From positions 62,001-126,000 of the forward strand of contig JBAJFE010000008.1 of the NCBI GenBank assembly GCA_037903355.1: a stretch of 64,000 nucleotides of DNA, in the 5' to 3' direction. Shown here piece after piece: positions 25,462 through 36,553 of the stretch; the stretch's first letter is position 1; every line of letters starts with the position of its first letter. The position numbers and the translations under genes are program-made. This DNA is from Trichuris trichiura. Taxonomy: Eukaryota > Nematoda > Enoplea > Trichinellida > Trichuridae. The notes under the pieces were generated by a model. It worked only from the letters and a program-made list of their open reading frames with translations, searched no databases and had not been told where the DNA came from.

Positions 25462-26635
25462 CAGGTGGCCCTCGTTATACGCGGCCTCGGTTTACGCGGA
25501 TTCTATACAACGCGGTTCGTTCGGCGCGAAATACTGACGTCACCTTTTACACGGCAGTACACGAAGTAGAGCCTAGAACAGTCAGTGGTTGCTGGAAGCG
25601 TTTGTGGGGAAACACAGTCACTGAATGAGAGGACTTAGGCGGCATCGATGAGTAGGTGATGGAAGTAGCGAATATTGCCAAGGAGTTGGGAGGTGAGGGT
25701 TTTTCTGACATGGTAGAAGACGATGTCAGGGAGCCCATAGAAGACTATGGAAAACCGTTCACCAGTTAGGAACTCCAGGAACTGATGCAATCACTTACGG
25801 GCAGCGATGACGACGTTATGGAAGATACAGACGCTCAGATACCCTCGGATTGGATGCTGCAAAAGCTTGCCAGTATTTTCCGGCAAGCTCAGGTCCTAGA
25901 GGATTTGATTGCTAAATATGATCCATCCATTGAACGTGGCATCACGCTTACATGAAGAATAACGGCTTCGTTGAAGCCGCTACAAGACTTATTTGATCAA
26001 GCGAAGAGAAGGCAGATACAGCTCCCTATAATAATGTTTTTAAACAAATCTCCGGCAGCTGCGAAGATTAACATTTTAAGGTGAGAAGCTTTGCTACCAA
26101 CAAGTTCAAGGAACTTTAAGACTGGGCGTTCTCCAGGGGATCTGCGCCCAACTACAGAAAGTGGATAAATTGATACAAGATGCCCCAAACGTCTCTGCCG
26201 TAAACGTTTTGCTCTATTTGGATGTGTTCTGCGGGATGTTCACTATTTCTGTTTAACTGCACCTCTATGTTTTATGTTTCCCCTGCACTATACCCAATTC
26301 GCGCATTCCCAGGCGTTTAAAGAAAGCGCATCTCACTTTCATCCTTTAATGTATCTAATGACCTGGACTCTCATGGCTAACCCGATTGGACAAGCGCAGT
26401 CTCACTGATGTCATTATCTCGTAGCTGGATTCCGTAGTACCAAGCTTCAAAGGATCACTAGGTATGATGATAATCGTTCCGGAAGGAATTCAAGGGGACA
26501 GGACGAAATACGCAGCTAGAATACAAGCTATTTAGCCCTTTTTCATAGGGTACCCTATATAACGCGAAATTCGTTTTACGCGGTAAAATTCTCAAAATCT
26601 TGGACGAATTGTTCGCGTATAACGAGGGCCACCTG
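25462..26635 (+). mobile_element. Internally deleted Tigger element 2
   Basis: 1174 bp bounded by TA on both sides, with matching ends (CAGGTGGCCCTCGTTATA / TATAACGAGGGCCACCTG). It keeps the extreme 5' end and the transposase C-terminal part plus 3' end of the 19042 element, and has lost the catalytic region. Several stops interrupt what remains. The sister duplication unit has an uninterrupted site at this position (near 31028). Confidence 0.9.
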
Positions 26636-27618
26636 TAATTACGTCTCTAAGCTACTTAGCGAAGTCCGCTCCGCCACACTTAACGTTTCTCAAAAAGTTA
26701 TTCTCTCAGCAAAGTTACTAACATTCCCAATTTCGCTGATCGTCATATTTATGGCACCTTCTGACGTGAAACGTCCACTCACGCCACTGACTTGCTGCTA
26801 CGACGACCCCAAAAATTTCAAACTTTCCTACATTTTGATCAGGATTCGCACACCACTCTACCATACGGACTCAACAGAACAAACGAAACGATTTTCAGAT
26901 ACAAAAAAGCTAGTACGAAGAAGCGCAGAAAACGTAACATGCTTGAACATTCATTAAAACCAATCATTTCCCAAAACCATTTACCTAAATGAACTCTATC
27001 GTTAAACTATTCAATTAGCTTTTACGAATTTCTATCATTTCGCCCACCTCAGAACTACAGTACACCTTCATTCCGCTACTGCAAAATGGCGATTAGTAAT
27101 TCTGTTCACAGTCCTACGGCTAATTTCGCCCTCATTTAAGCTTAAGATTTTAAACATTCATACTTAAGGAGTTAGTTTCATTGAACGGTAAACGTCGCTC
27201 CAAATGCATGCCCACTACCAACGCTGCCTAAGAAAACAAAAAATGCTGCGCAGCTTCAAATATTCTCAACGACGCACGACTCTTTACCGTATTTCTGAGC
27301 AGACTTACTCGATCGAGCGAAATGTCTTAGCGCGCGAAACTCATTTCGATCGAGCTCCACCGAAAGCAACAGTTCGACACTAAAATAACAAAACCTAATC
27401 CAATTTCCAAAACTCAACTCAATACGTATTGCAGTCAGCTGTAAGCCAGAAGCTTTCAACTGTCGTTTCAATAAATCACATCCCAAGTTCGTTATATACA
27501 AAACACAATTTCTACACGCATACAAAACGACGCCGCGCGAAAGCAGTTTAAAATATTTGTAAACTTCGTGCGGACGATTCTACAATAGTGAAAACTGGAG
27601 AAAATTCTGTAAGTGACA

Positions 27619-27664
27619 TGCAGGTAGTGCCTGCACACTCTTTACGCACTGAAGCAGTATATAA
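27619..27664 (+). promoter_or_regulatory. Palindrome plus TATA box of small TM gene 1
   Basis: The palindrome TGCAGGTAGTGCCTGCA (27619-27635) is followed by TATATAA (27658-27664), 51 bases before the ATG at 27715. The palindrome is preserved in the paralogue promoter (33181-33197) with one change in its spacer. The TATA box is not preserved there, where the sequence reads CAGATAAGG. Function is inferred from position and conservation. Confidence 0.45.
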
Positions 27665-27714
27665 GGCTATTCACCAGTATACAGTCGCTACGTTGTGAAA
27701 CACGGTGTACGAGA

Positions 27715-28122
27715 ATGCAGTATCTTGACTTGATTATCTTTGCGCTGATTTTCCTCTTGTCCTGCTGGGTGCTCTATGCCATCGAGCAAATGCTCCAAGT
27801 CGATCAGGAGAGAGACAGCGGGCAAGAGACGCCCGCGCCGGACAGTCCGCGATCAGACGCGGCAGTAAGCGCGGCGGCAGAAGCGCCGCGGACGACACGC
27901 GCGGCAAGAGGGAGGGCGCCCAGAGGGAGGGCGCCCAGAGGGAGGGCGCCTAGAGGGAGGGCGCCCGGAGGGAAGGCGCCCACAGAGACGGCGCCGAGAG
28001 GGAGGGCGCCGAGAGGGAGGGCGCCGAGAGGGAGGGCGCCGACAGCAAGGGGGCCGACAGGGCCCCCAGAACGATCGATAAACCTCCGTACACGGAGGAT
28101 AGTAATAACGTCAGACGATTAA
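27715..28122 (+). CDS. Small one-TM protein with Arg-rich repeat tail, copy 1
   Basis: Single exon, 135 aa, family not recognised. Residues about 4-26 form one hydrophobic segment (LIIFALIFLLSCWVLYAIEQ). An acidic linker follows, then an Ala-rich block (AAVSAAAEAP). Next comes a tandem array of RGRAP-like pentapeptides coded by 15 bp GC-rich repeats (about 27905-28050). The end is conserved: GPTGPPxRSINLRTRRIVI. The paralogue at 33279-33566 shares the TM segment, AVSAAAE block and C-terminus, but has no repeat expansion. Conservation at both ends across a diverged duplication argues for a real protein. AATAAA lies at 28172-28177. An Arg-rich tail could bind nucleic acid or acidic lipid; that is speculation. 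Confidence 0.7.
   Translation: MQYLDLIIFALIFLLSCWVLYAIEQMLQVDQERDSGQETPAPDSPRSDAAVSAAAEAPRTTRAARGRAPRGRAPRGRAPRGRAPGGKAPTETAPRGRAPRGRAPRGRAPTARGPTGPPERSINLRTRRIVITSDD
27905..28050 (+). repeat. 15 bp GC-rich coding minisatellite
   Basis: About nine units near GGCGCCCAGAGGGAG, with variants (CTAGAGGGAG, CGGAGGGAA, CACAGAGACG, CGAGAGGGAG). They are in frame with the gene at 27715 and encode RGRAP-like pentapeptides. The paralogue at 33279 has no such array. Confidence 0.9.
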
Positions 28123-28269
28123 AAATTTTTTTGTTCGTCTTTTGATCGCGAATTTTAAAAAATGGATTTTGAATAAAATATTTTGATATTCCTAGCTTGT
28201 TCTTGTTCTCTTGCGGCATTGTTAGTCGGCTAAGCTATGAGCTACGCGCGGCAACTAGTTGAGCGACCA

Positions 28270-28395
28270 TTAGCGAGCAAGTGCTCAGCGGCTACACAGA
28301 ATGCTACGCTCAGGTTGGAAGACAATGTTACGAGCTCACTTTGAAAACTGTCTACGACCGCTGTCCGTCATTCTATCAATACCGGCAAGTGCTTG
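28270..28395 (+). other. Conserved Cys-rich open stretch, possible exon
   Basis: The frame starting SEQVLSGY has four Cys (CY, QCYEL, DRCPSF) and is shared with 33718-33845 in unit 2. Some differences between copies are at third positions (TAC/TAT, GTC/GTG, TCA/TCC); others change residues. A donor-like GTGCTT (unit 1) or GTGCGT (unit 2) follows. It may be an exon of a secreted Cys-rich protein, but I could not connect a signal-peptide exon or a downstream exon. Confidence 0.35.
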
Positions 28396-29430
28396 GTTGA
28401 ATAATTTGTTTTTGATGCTCTTTGCAGTCACTTTAGAGCTTCAACGTAGTGATCCGTCCACAACAAATGCAACAACAGCGTCTGATCAAGCAAGTCGAAT
28501 TTCGAAGAAAAACGTATCCCTTTCGGGTGAACCTTTCGCATATTCAACGCAACAGCGGGATGAAAAATACCTTGGCGGCAGCTTACCTCTTCCTGACCGT
28601 TATACCTCAGTGCCTTGCGTGATTAATACATTTTCCAAGCGGGATGCAACTTGATTTCTTTATACAAACAATACTTCTCCCAGAAAAAGGAGACGTAAAA
28701 TGACTTTTCAAGCCCAGCTTTCCTCCGCAGTCGGCTTTGAAGATTGGTTTGTCTACGCTCCCTATTCCTTACTTGGGGTGCGGAAAAAAGTTTCTTGATT
28801 ATGACTCCTCTTGCGCGTAAAACATGATCGATCAGATGATAAGTCAACGTAAAAACAGAATTAAGTAAGTCAGCATTTACCTACACAATCGTGCGGTCTT
28901 GCCGAAAAGGTTAGCCAAATTAGTGTACGGTTTGTCTTCAGGCTGGAGCAGTAAAAGAGAGCCCTGAACGCTCAAACGCTAAGCGGAAGCTACCGTAGTT
29001 TTAATGTGCTACTCCATGGTTATGTTTTTCTATTAGTACGTCTATCTGCAGTAAAACGTGAAGATTAAATTCAAAGACAAAGACGGTAAAGCCCGCGCAT
29101 TTTTCCGAATAGAGTTTATCCGTCAGCTTGACCTAGCAATCGCAACGATGACAGAGAGAAAAAAACACAATGAAAACAGGTTATTCATGCTCAAATTAAG
29201 CTTTTTTGAGTCCTAATCAATTGCTGGTTCCACTGGCATACTGTAGGTTTGCTCGCCATCCGTTCTGCTTTTGCCTAAGGCTAAGCCAAAACATAAGGTT
29301 GACACTCTCGGTTCGGCTTACGAGAAGGGAGAGTATAATCGTTTGAATGTTTTCCAATAACAGCAGAGCAGAATGCTTCCATTCTTACAAGAAACGAACC
29401 TGCACATACTAACCAGCTGGCGGAAAATCT

Positions 29431-30629
29431 GTCTACAAAATCGAACAATCCAGTCAAATTCAAAATGAAACTCCGGTAAATCTTTACCTATGTTTACGCC
29501 TGTATACAAGGTTAATGTTCACGTTTCAGCTTGACGCAGGAGCAGAATTAAATTGTCGGCAGTGCTACAGTATGAAAATGGCCCCGGGTGGCAAAGGAGT
29601 CAAAAAGGAAGTCTAATAACTAAATATGAAAGTATAAATGCGATTTTACTTTATGTCTGAGCCCCTTCTTGGTTTATCGTCAGCTTACAAAGCGCTAAAC
29701 GTCCCAAAAATTTAAAACTCACATGTCTTTATTCCTTAGCAATACTCAGGAACGCCAAAGGCGCTAGCCCACTCCTTTGCCTAAAAGGAGTAAACGCTGA
29801 CGAGTTTCTATTCGGGCAAGTAAGTACAAAACCTAATGTCGCAGCGGTACAGCAATAAACATTCGCGCATTTTCACATCCCGCTATTCGGCAAACTTTCC
29901 AGACAAGAAGCCAATGTCCCGTAGAACCACGTTAATGTCCTTCTTATTCTACGAGCTTTTGAAGCACTGCTTAAACATCTTTGCAACCGAGTCGTCTTTG
30001 GAGGGCCCACTTTACGCGAACACTTTGCCAGGTTGAGGGTGACGGCGCTAATTTACTGCAGCGAGCAACAATTTCATTTTTTTATACCCTATCCGCGCAG
30101 GCGGACATAGTACAAATGCTCTCCGATATCTCGTATTAGCAAAGCAACGTGCATACAGCACTTTGGAAAAGCTTCCTGGAAATGTCGTACAAGCTTAACG
30201 GTAGTATTAGTACCCAGCAGGCTAATAGAACACTGCACCTTTTTTAACGAGGCGATGGATTTCCGTAACATCTATAGCGCATGACCTCTAGCCCTTTGCT
30301 GCAGTCCGAAATTAAAGCGAAGCAAATTGGTAGAAATGTTTGTAGGGCACTTGTTTGCGTGTTGATTTCGGACTCTATCAACGGTGTAGAGAACATATCG
30401 TATAGAAGTTACCTTAATTAATAGAACGCTATTAGAGATTCGAGCTGCTTTCTCCGGTGCAGTTTCGCGATGGGTAAATTCCATCCTGAAAAGCTGCTTT
30501 CTGATTATGCAGTGCCCAGCGCGTTAGCAATATTTTTCTCAAAAAGTTCATACCAGTTTTCTGCGGGTACAATTTATTTCTGCTCCTTTGCCTGTATCGG
30601 AATAGACGTACGTGTCTAGTTTATGGGAA
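29431..30629. other. Spacer between duplication units
   Basis: About 1.2 kb that joins the two duplicated units and is not itself recognisably shared with them. Several short open frames occur, none with motif or splice support. I see no gene. Confidence 0.5.
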
Positions 30630-31221
30630 GCAGAAACGCTGAAATACATGAGCAATGCTACGCGTATTGAGCTTAGCAGACGCAGACACGAGTTTGACCA
30701 TCTTTCGTACGAAATTCCGAAAAAATACTGGAAAATGTCCCCCTTTCCAACGGAAGAATTCACAAACGTTTCGAAAATAACGCCAGTTCCCTCGGACTGC
30801 GAAGAATTTGGAATAAGTGCGCCAACTTTCGACGGCAGAAGTATAGTAACCAATGCTCCTAGAAAGTCCATTATTCCTCTACTCAATTTCAAGACCACTG
30901 TAAACCTATCAAGCGTTGCATGTGTTCTAGCCTATGCAATTCCAATGCACGAACTTTTCTTGCCCATTTTCTTGTTGTTCATAGAAGACGTACCATGTTG
31001 CTGCTGCGCCAGCCCTTTCTCTGAATATCTATGTCTCTGAGCTACTTAGCGAAGTGCGCTCTTGCACACTTAATGTTTTTCAAAAACGTATTCTCTCTCC
31101 CGCGTGACTAAGTTACGCTACTTCGCTGCACAGCAAATTTATGGCACATTCCCCGCGTCAAACGTCTACTCACGTCAGTAACCGCTGCTTTGAGGAATCC
31201 AAAATTTCGAAGTATCATATA

Positions 31222-32411
31222 CAAGTGGCCCTCTTTATCCGCGGGTTTCTATACAACGCGGGTCATCCGGCGCGAAAATTATGACGTCACCTTTTACACG
31301 GGAGTGCACCAGATATAGCCTGGAACTGTCAGTGGTTACTAGAAGCCTTTGTGGGGAGACACAGTCACTGAACAGGAGCACACAGGTGCCATCAATGAGA
31401 AGGTCATGGCCATAGTGAATATTTGCAAAAATTTGGGAGGCGAGGGTTTCTCCTACACCATAGAAGGTGACATCAGGGAGCACATAAAACATTGTGGAAA
31501 ACGGTTGGCTGACGAGGAACATGAGGAACTGATACAAGTAGCCACATGCAGCGACGACGACGTTATGAAAAATACAGTCGCTTAGATAAACTCGCATTCG
31601 ACGATGCAAAAGCATGCCAGTATTTTAAGGCAAGCGTGGGTCCCAAAGGATACGATTGCTGACTACTATCCATCCGCGGAAGGTGACATCATGGTTACTC
31701 AAAGAGTAACGGCTTCGTTCAAGCCCGTACAAGATTTATTTGAGAAAGCCAAGAAAAGACTGCTAGAGCTCACTATAACAATGCTTTTAAACAAAGGTCT
31801 GACAGGTGCAAAGACTAGCATTTTAAGGCGAGAAACTTTGCTACCAAGAGGTTCAAGAAACTTGAAGACTGTGTGTTTTCCAGGAGATCTGCGCTCAGGT
31901 GCAGAAAGTGAGTAAATTGATTCCTGATGCCCCAAGCGTTTGTGCCGTAGACTCTTTGTTCATTGTGGATGTGTTCTGCGTGATGTTCAGTATTTCTGTT
32001 TAAGTGCAGCTCTGTGTTTTATATTCCCCTGCACTATACCAATTCCACGGACCAGTACATTGCTTAGCTCATTAAAGCAAGCTGATTCCCACCCGTTGAA
32101 AGAAGGCGCATCTCACTTTCCCCTTTCAATGTATCTAATGGCCTGGACTCTCATGGCTAACCCGATTGGACAAGCGCAGTCTCATTGATGTCATTACCAC
32201 GTAGCTAGGTTCCGTACAACCAAGCTCCCAAGGATAACTAGGTATGATAACCGTTGGGAAATGAATTCAATGGGAGAGGACGAAGAACGCAGCTAGAATA
32301 CAAGCTATTGTGCCTTTTTCAGCGGGATGCGTATGTAACGCGGAATTCAATTTTACGCGGTAAGATGCTCAAATGTAGGACGAATAAACCGCGAATAACG
32401 ATGGCCACCTG
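31222..32411 (+). mobile_element. Internally deleted Tigger element 3
   Basis: About 1190 bp with ends CAAGTGGCCCTCTTTATCC and AATAACGATGGCCACCTG. TA precedes it (31220-31221); the right TA has decayed. Its structure resembles element 2, with the catalytic core deleted and the C-terminal region kept. It is more diverged from the long copy. Its insertion site differs from that of element 2 in the sister unit, so the two inserted independently. Confidence 0.88.
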
Positions 32412-33180
32412 CACTTTGATCACGATGCGTAGACCACCCTACTACAGACTCAGCTGAACAAGCGTAAAGATTTTGAGGTACCAGTATAGAGTATGAAGAA
32501 GTATAGATATGATAATCCATTCGATTACTTATTAAAACTAATGATTTACCCCGAAAGCAATTTACTCAGTCGATTGCCGTTAAGCTATTCAATTATTTTT
32601 TTGTGAACTTCTATCATTTCGCCCATTTCAGAACTACAATGCGCCTTCACTCCGCTACTCCTAAGTGGCGCGTAAAAATTTTGTCCGCAGTTTTCAGGGT
32701 AATTTAGTTCCAATTTAAGCTTTAAATTTTACACATTCATGCTGTGGGAATTAGTTTCATTAACTGATAAATGTCGCTCGAAATGCATGCCCATTGCCAA
32801 CGTTGCCCAAGAAAGCAAAAAATACAGCGTAGCTTCAAAAATTTTCAATGATCCTCAAAACGATACCGCATTTTTGAATAGACTCAATCACCGTTGAGCG
32901 GAACTCAGTTCGACCAGGCTGCAACGGCGGCAACACTTCGGCGTTAAAAATTAAAATGTAACGCAAGTTTCAAAAATCAGTTCGATACGTATGGCGCTTA
33001 GTAGTAAGCCGAAAGCTTAATCTCTCGTTTCAAGACATCGCTTCTTTAGTTGGTTATATACAAAAACCATTTCTTACACGCTCGCAGAAGGACGGCGCGC
33101 GAAAGCGCTTTAAAATATTTCTAACTTTCCTGCGTACGATTCTACAACAGTGAAAACTGGAGAAAATTCTGTAAATGATA

Positions 33181-33197
33181 TGCAGGTAGCGCCTGCA
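33181..33197 (+). promoter_or_regulatory. Conserved palindrome upstream of small TM gene 2
   Basis: TGCAGGTAGCGCCTGCA, six-base arms around a five-base spacer. It matches the motif at 27619-27635 except for one spacer base and lies at a similar distance from the start codon. It is a candidate factor-binding site, inferred from conservation. Confidence 0.4.
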
Positions 33198-33278
33198 CAT
33201 TCTTTATGCACTGAAGCACCAGATAAGGCTGCTCAGCAGCGTAGGTAATGTCAATTGGTTTTTAGTAGGTCTGTTGAT

Positions 33279-33566
33279 ATGGCTGATTTTGACGCTCTTT
33301 TTCTCGCGGTTGGTTTTGCGTTTTGCATGTGGATTGTCCACGTATTGGACAAGTTGCTGCGTGTAGACGACCCGAGTGGGTTTTCGGAAGAAGGGCCCGC
33401 TGCCGCCAGTCCGCGGATAGAGCTGGCGGTGAGCGCGGCGGCGGAAGAACCGCCAGTGACACGGGCGGCTAGGCGGAGGCCGCCCAGGGGAAGGGGGCCA
33501 ACAGGGCCCCCTATGCGCTCAATAAACCTCCGCACAAGGAGGATAGTAATACGTTCCGACGAATAA
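33279..33566 (+). CDS. Small one-TM protein with Arg-rich tail, copy 2
   Basis: Single exon, 95 aa from ATG 33279 (MADFDALFLAVGFAFCMWIV). It has one hydrophobic segment near the N-terminus, an acidic linker, AVSAAAEEP, then a short Arg/Pro stretch (TRAARRRPPRGRGP) and the shared end SINLRTRRIVI. The frame is open further upstream from a TTG, but the aligned start in copy 1 favours this ATG. AATAAA is at 33617-33622. The TATA box of copy 1 is not preserved, so expression may differ. No family recognised. Confidence 0.68.
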   Translation: MADFDALFLAVGFAFCMWIVHVLDKLLRVDDPSGFSEEGPAAASPRIELAVSAAAEEPPVTRAARRRPPRGRGPTGPPMRSINLRTRRIVIRSDE

Positions 33567-34880
33567 AGATTTTTTTTATTTTTGTTTAGATGGATAGTTT
33601 TTATATCTGCATTTTGAATAAAAAGTTTTGATATTACGTGTTCGTTGTTTTTCTCATGCGGCTTTGTTGCTCTGCTAAGCTATGAGCTATGCGCGGCAAC
33701 TAGTTGAGCGACCATTAGCGAGCAAGTGCTCAGCGGCTACAGGCAGTGCTATGGTCAGGTTGGAAGACAATGTTACGAGCTCAGCTTGAAAACTGTGTAC
33801 GACCGCTGTCCGTCCTTCTATCAATACGGGAAAGTGCGTGGTTGAATAATTTGTTGTTGATTGTCTCTGCCGTCACTTTAGAGCTTTAACGTAGTGATTG
33901 CCCCCTACAAGTGCAGGCAGAGCGTCTGATTTATCAAGTTGGATTTCGAAGTAAAACGTCCATCTTTCGGGAGAACTTTTCGCACGTTCAACGCAACACT
34001 GGGATGAGAAATACGTTGGCGGCATTTGAGTTGATCCGGTCCGTTAAGTCTCTGTACCTTATGTGATTAATACATTTTGTAAGCGGGATGCAACTTGATT
34101 TGTTCGGAGCAACATTGTTACTCACGAGAAAAGGGGGAATAATTAACGTATCATACACTACTTTCCCATTCAGTGCTGTTTGCGGATAGGTTTGTCAGCG
34201 GTGGCTATTCCTTATTTTGGGGTGCGCGAGAGAAAGCTTTTCTTATGTCTACGCTTGGGCGTGAAACATGCTCGCTCAGACAGTATGTCAAAGTAAACGC
34301 AGAATGAGCTACGTCTCCTTTTTAGCTGTGCAATCGTACTGTCTTGCCGGAAAGGCTGCATAAGCTATTGGAAGCGGTATTTTCTGGCTGAAGCCCTAAA
34401 CGGGAGCCTTCAATGGTCAAACGCTCAGTGGAAGCATCGGATGTTTCAAGCTGCTATTGGATTGTTATGTTTTTCGGTAAGTACTTTTGTCTGGAGGAAA
34501 AATTTTAGCGTAAGGTCCAAGGGCTAAAACGGTAATGGCCGCTCATTTTTCGGACAAGCGTTTTTCGGTTAGTCCGGTTTAGCAGTTGAAATAATAACAG
34601 AGAGGAAAAGCCTCAGGGAAAATTGATTTTTGTTGCTCGAATTCAAGTTTTCTCAGGCCTGGTCAATTCCAGCTTCCACTGGTGTACTGCAGCTTTGCTG
34701 GTCATCCGTTCTGCCTTTCCCTAAGGCTAAGCCAAAACAAAAGTTTTATATTCCGGCTTCGGCTTAAGAGAAAGTAGAGTATAATCGTTTGAATGCTTTG
34801 CAGTATAAGCAGAGCGGAATGATTGCATTCTTATAAGAAACGAACCTGTATATACTAACCAGCCGGCGGAAAATCGACGA

Positions 34881-36553
34881 GCCTTTTTTCTTCAAAAAAA
34901 GCGTATGGTTCGCTATTTCAGTTGCGTAAAAATAAATAGAAAAGCAGGTAGCTGCCGGGTCTTTGACGTTTACTATCGGAAACGACGCGAGCGGAGGGAA
35001 ATGGTAACCGTATCAGAATTGTAGCTGCTCGTTGTCCCACTCAAGTTGAAAATTTCTTCATTACCGTCGGTATAGAGGACAAAATAGCAAGAGGAAGCTC
35101 TCGCGTATGGTTGCAAGGCAAGTTATAATATCATTTTGGCGTAAGTTAGAAAATTTTAAAATTAACAGCATCAATAGACTTTACCGGACGGTGCTATACT
35201 GCTTTGCAAGCTTTACTCGTTCTGGCAGCACGGCTACGTGCGAAAAATAGACGTCCATTACGCTGTTTGAAAAATATTTGGTTGTGGATATGCGAGTGGC
35301 GCAAGTTTAGCCGCTACAGCGCTGCGCAAAAAGTTCTTTTGCGCAACAGTACCTATTTCAGCGTGTTACACTTTCTACCTAGTTATATTGGCTATTTTGG
35401 AAAACAAAATTCCTAAGCTACGTCACTAAAGATAGGTAGGTTCCTACAGTACCTGGGTTTTCTAGAACTTTTTCTTTACGCGCGAGAAATATCCCCGTCG
35501 TAAGCTATCCGTTGTTCTTGAGAAGATTTACGCGCAAACGTGGAGGAATGAATTACCCCTTTTAATATATTTGTTAAAACGCCGAGTTAAAGCGCGGCAA
35601 CATTTGTTGGACAGAGATTTTGCGTTAAAACTTTAAACGGCCGCTGCTCGACGGAAATAAAAATTTGTACATCCATAGCGCTGACGGCCTATCTTGTCTA
35701 CTAACAACAACAACTTCGAAAACTGTTCCCTTTTTTTTAGCTTCCACTTGACGCTCGTTCAGACATAGGAACTTATCCCAAGGAAAACGAAATGGTAACA
35801 CTCATCTAAAAAAAACGCGCTCACCATTGGAATAATAAGCGTACAAACGATTGAACGCTGTCAATTTTATTACTACCGCAACTTTTGCCTGTTTATGCAA
35901 ATGATCCATGGGGAAACTGTAGCGCCACGCGGCAGTTTCCCGCCTTGTCATTTGGTAAGCACGTTTTTTTCCTATTTCTGGGAACGACAGACGTAACAAT
36001 GCCTCAATGGTAGCTTTTTGATCAATTTCAAATAATTAACCTTCTGAAGGGATGATTTTTTCCGCTGGGCAGCGCTTCGCGACTTCCCGCCAAAAAGTTA
36101 TACAGCTCAAAGAGAGCTTGCGTTCCGGCAAACCGCCTCCAAATAAGTCGGCATTAAGAGCCGCAATGATGTGATACCATTGCGCGCTCTTTCGCGCAGC
36201 TAGATTACGGCAGCGAAGAAAATTCTTAAAAAACGCTTTATAATGCCAACCGCTGACAAAATGAAACTCGGTCAGTTGCCATTGCGTATATGCAAATAGG
36301 GTATTTGTCTTCCCTTGAAGAACGGCCATCGGAATTGAAAATGGTTCGAGTAGGAGCAAAAAACAGCATACTTAAATTGGAGCTAACCTGAATCCCTCCA
36401 TTTCAGCCGGCGGCTGTTGAAGAACAATTTTTCATCTCTAAGACGGGGCGAACATTTTCTTTACTTCACTCCGAACTTTTTTTGGATGCGCGCGCGCGCC
36501 CAACCGTCCAAACGATTAAAGCCGTAAATTGAGAGTCAACTCGCCCTTACTCT
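34881..36553. other. Intergenic, no supported gene
   Basis: Open frames at 35802-35999 (-) and 36036-36359 (-) lack motifs and splice context. Downstream sequence of the HTH gene should lie at the right end. Nothing else is supported. Confidence 0.5.

Larger units (their letters stand above)
25060..29430. repeat. Diverged tandem duplication, unit 1
   Basis: Co-linear similarity to 30630-34880 is seen at many anchors. Examples: AAAATACTGGAAAATGTCCCC at 25158 and near 30726; GTGAAAACTGGAGAAAATTC at 27588 and 33150; GCGGCAACTAGTTGAGCGAC at 28246 and near 33693; CTAAGGCTAAGCCAAAACA at 29276 and 34721. Offset is about 5.45-5.58 kb. The unit includes the small gene at 27715-28122, a Cys-rich conserved stretch near 28270-28390 and a Tigger derivative at 25462-26635 that unit 2 lacks at that site. 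Confidence 0.88.
30630..34880. repeat. Diverged tandem duplication, unit 2
   Basis: Partner of 25060-29430 in the same orientation. It carries the paralogous small TM gene (33279-33566), the Cys-rich stretch (33718-33845) and a Tigger derivative at 31222-32411. The last sits at a site that is uninterrupted in unit 1 (near 26836). An open frame at 30612-31040 is broken by indels in unit 1, so I do not call it a gene. Confidence 0.87.

Noticed and set aside
28555..28622. Signal-peptide-like peptide MKNTLAAAYLFLTVIP
   Set aside because: Followed at once by a stop and not retained in unit 2.
28301..28654. 117-codon open frame on the plus strand
   Set aside because: Not preserved in the paralogous unit and in a different frame from the conserved Cys-rich stretch.
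30612..31040. 142-codon open frame on the plus strand in duplication unit 2
   Set aside because: The matching region in unit 1 is broken by stops and indels, and no motif is recognisable.
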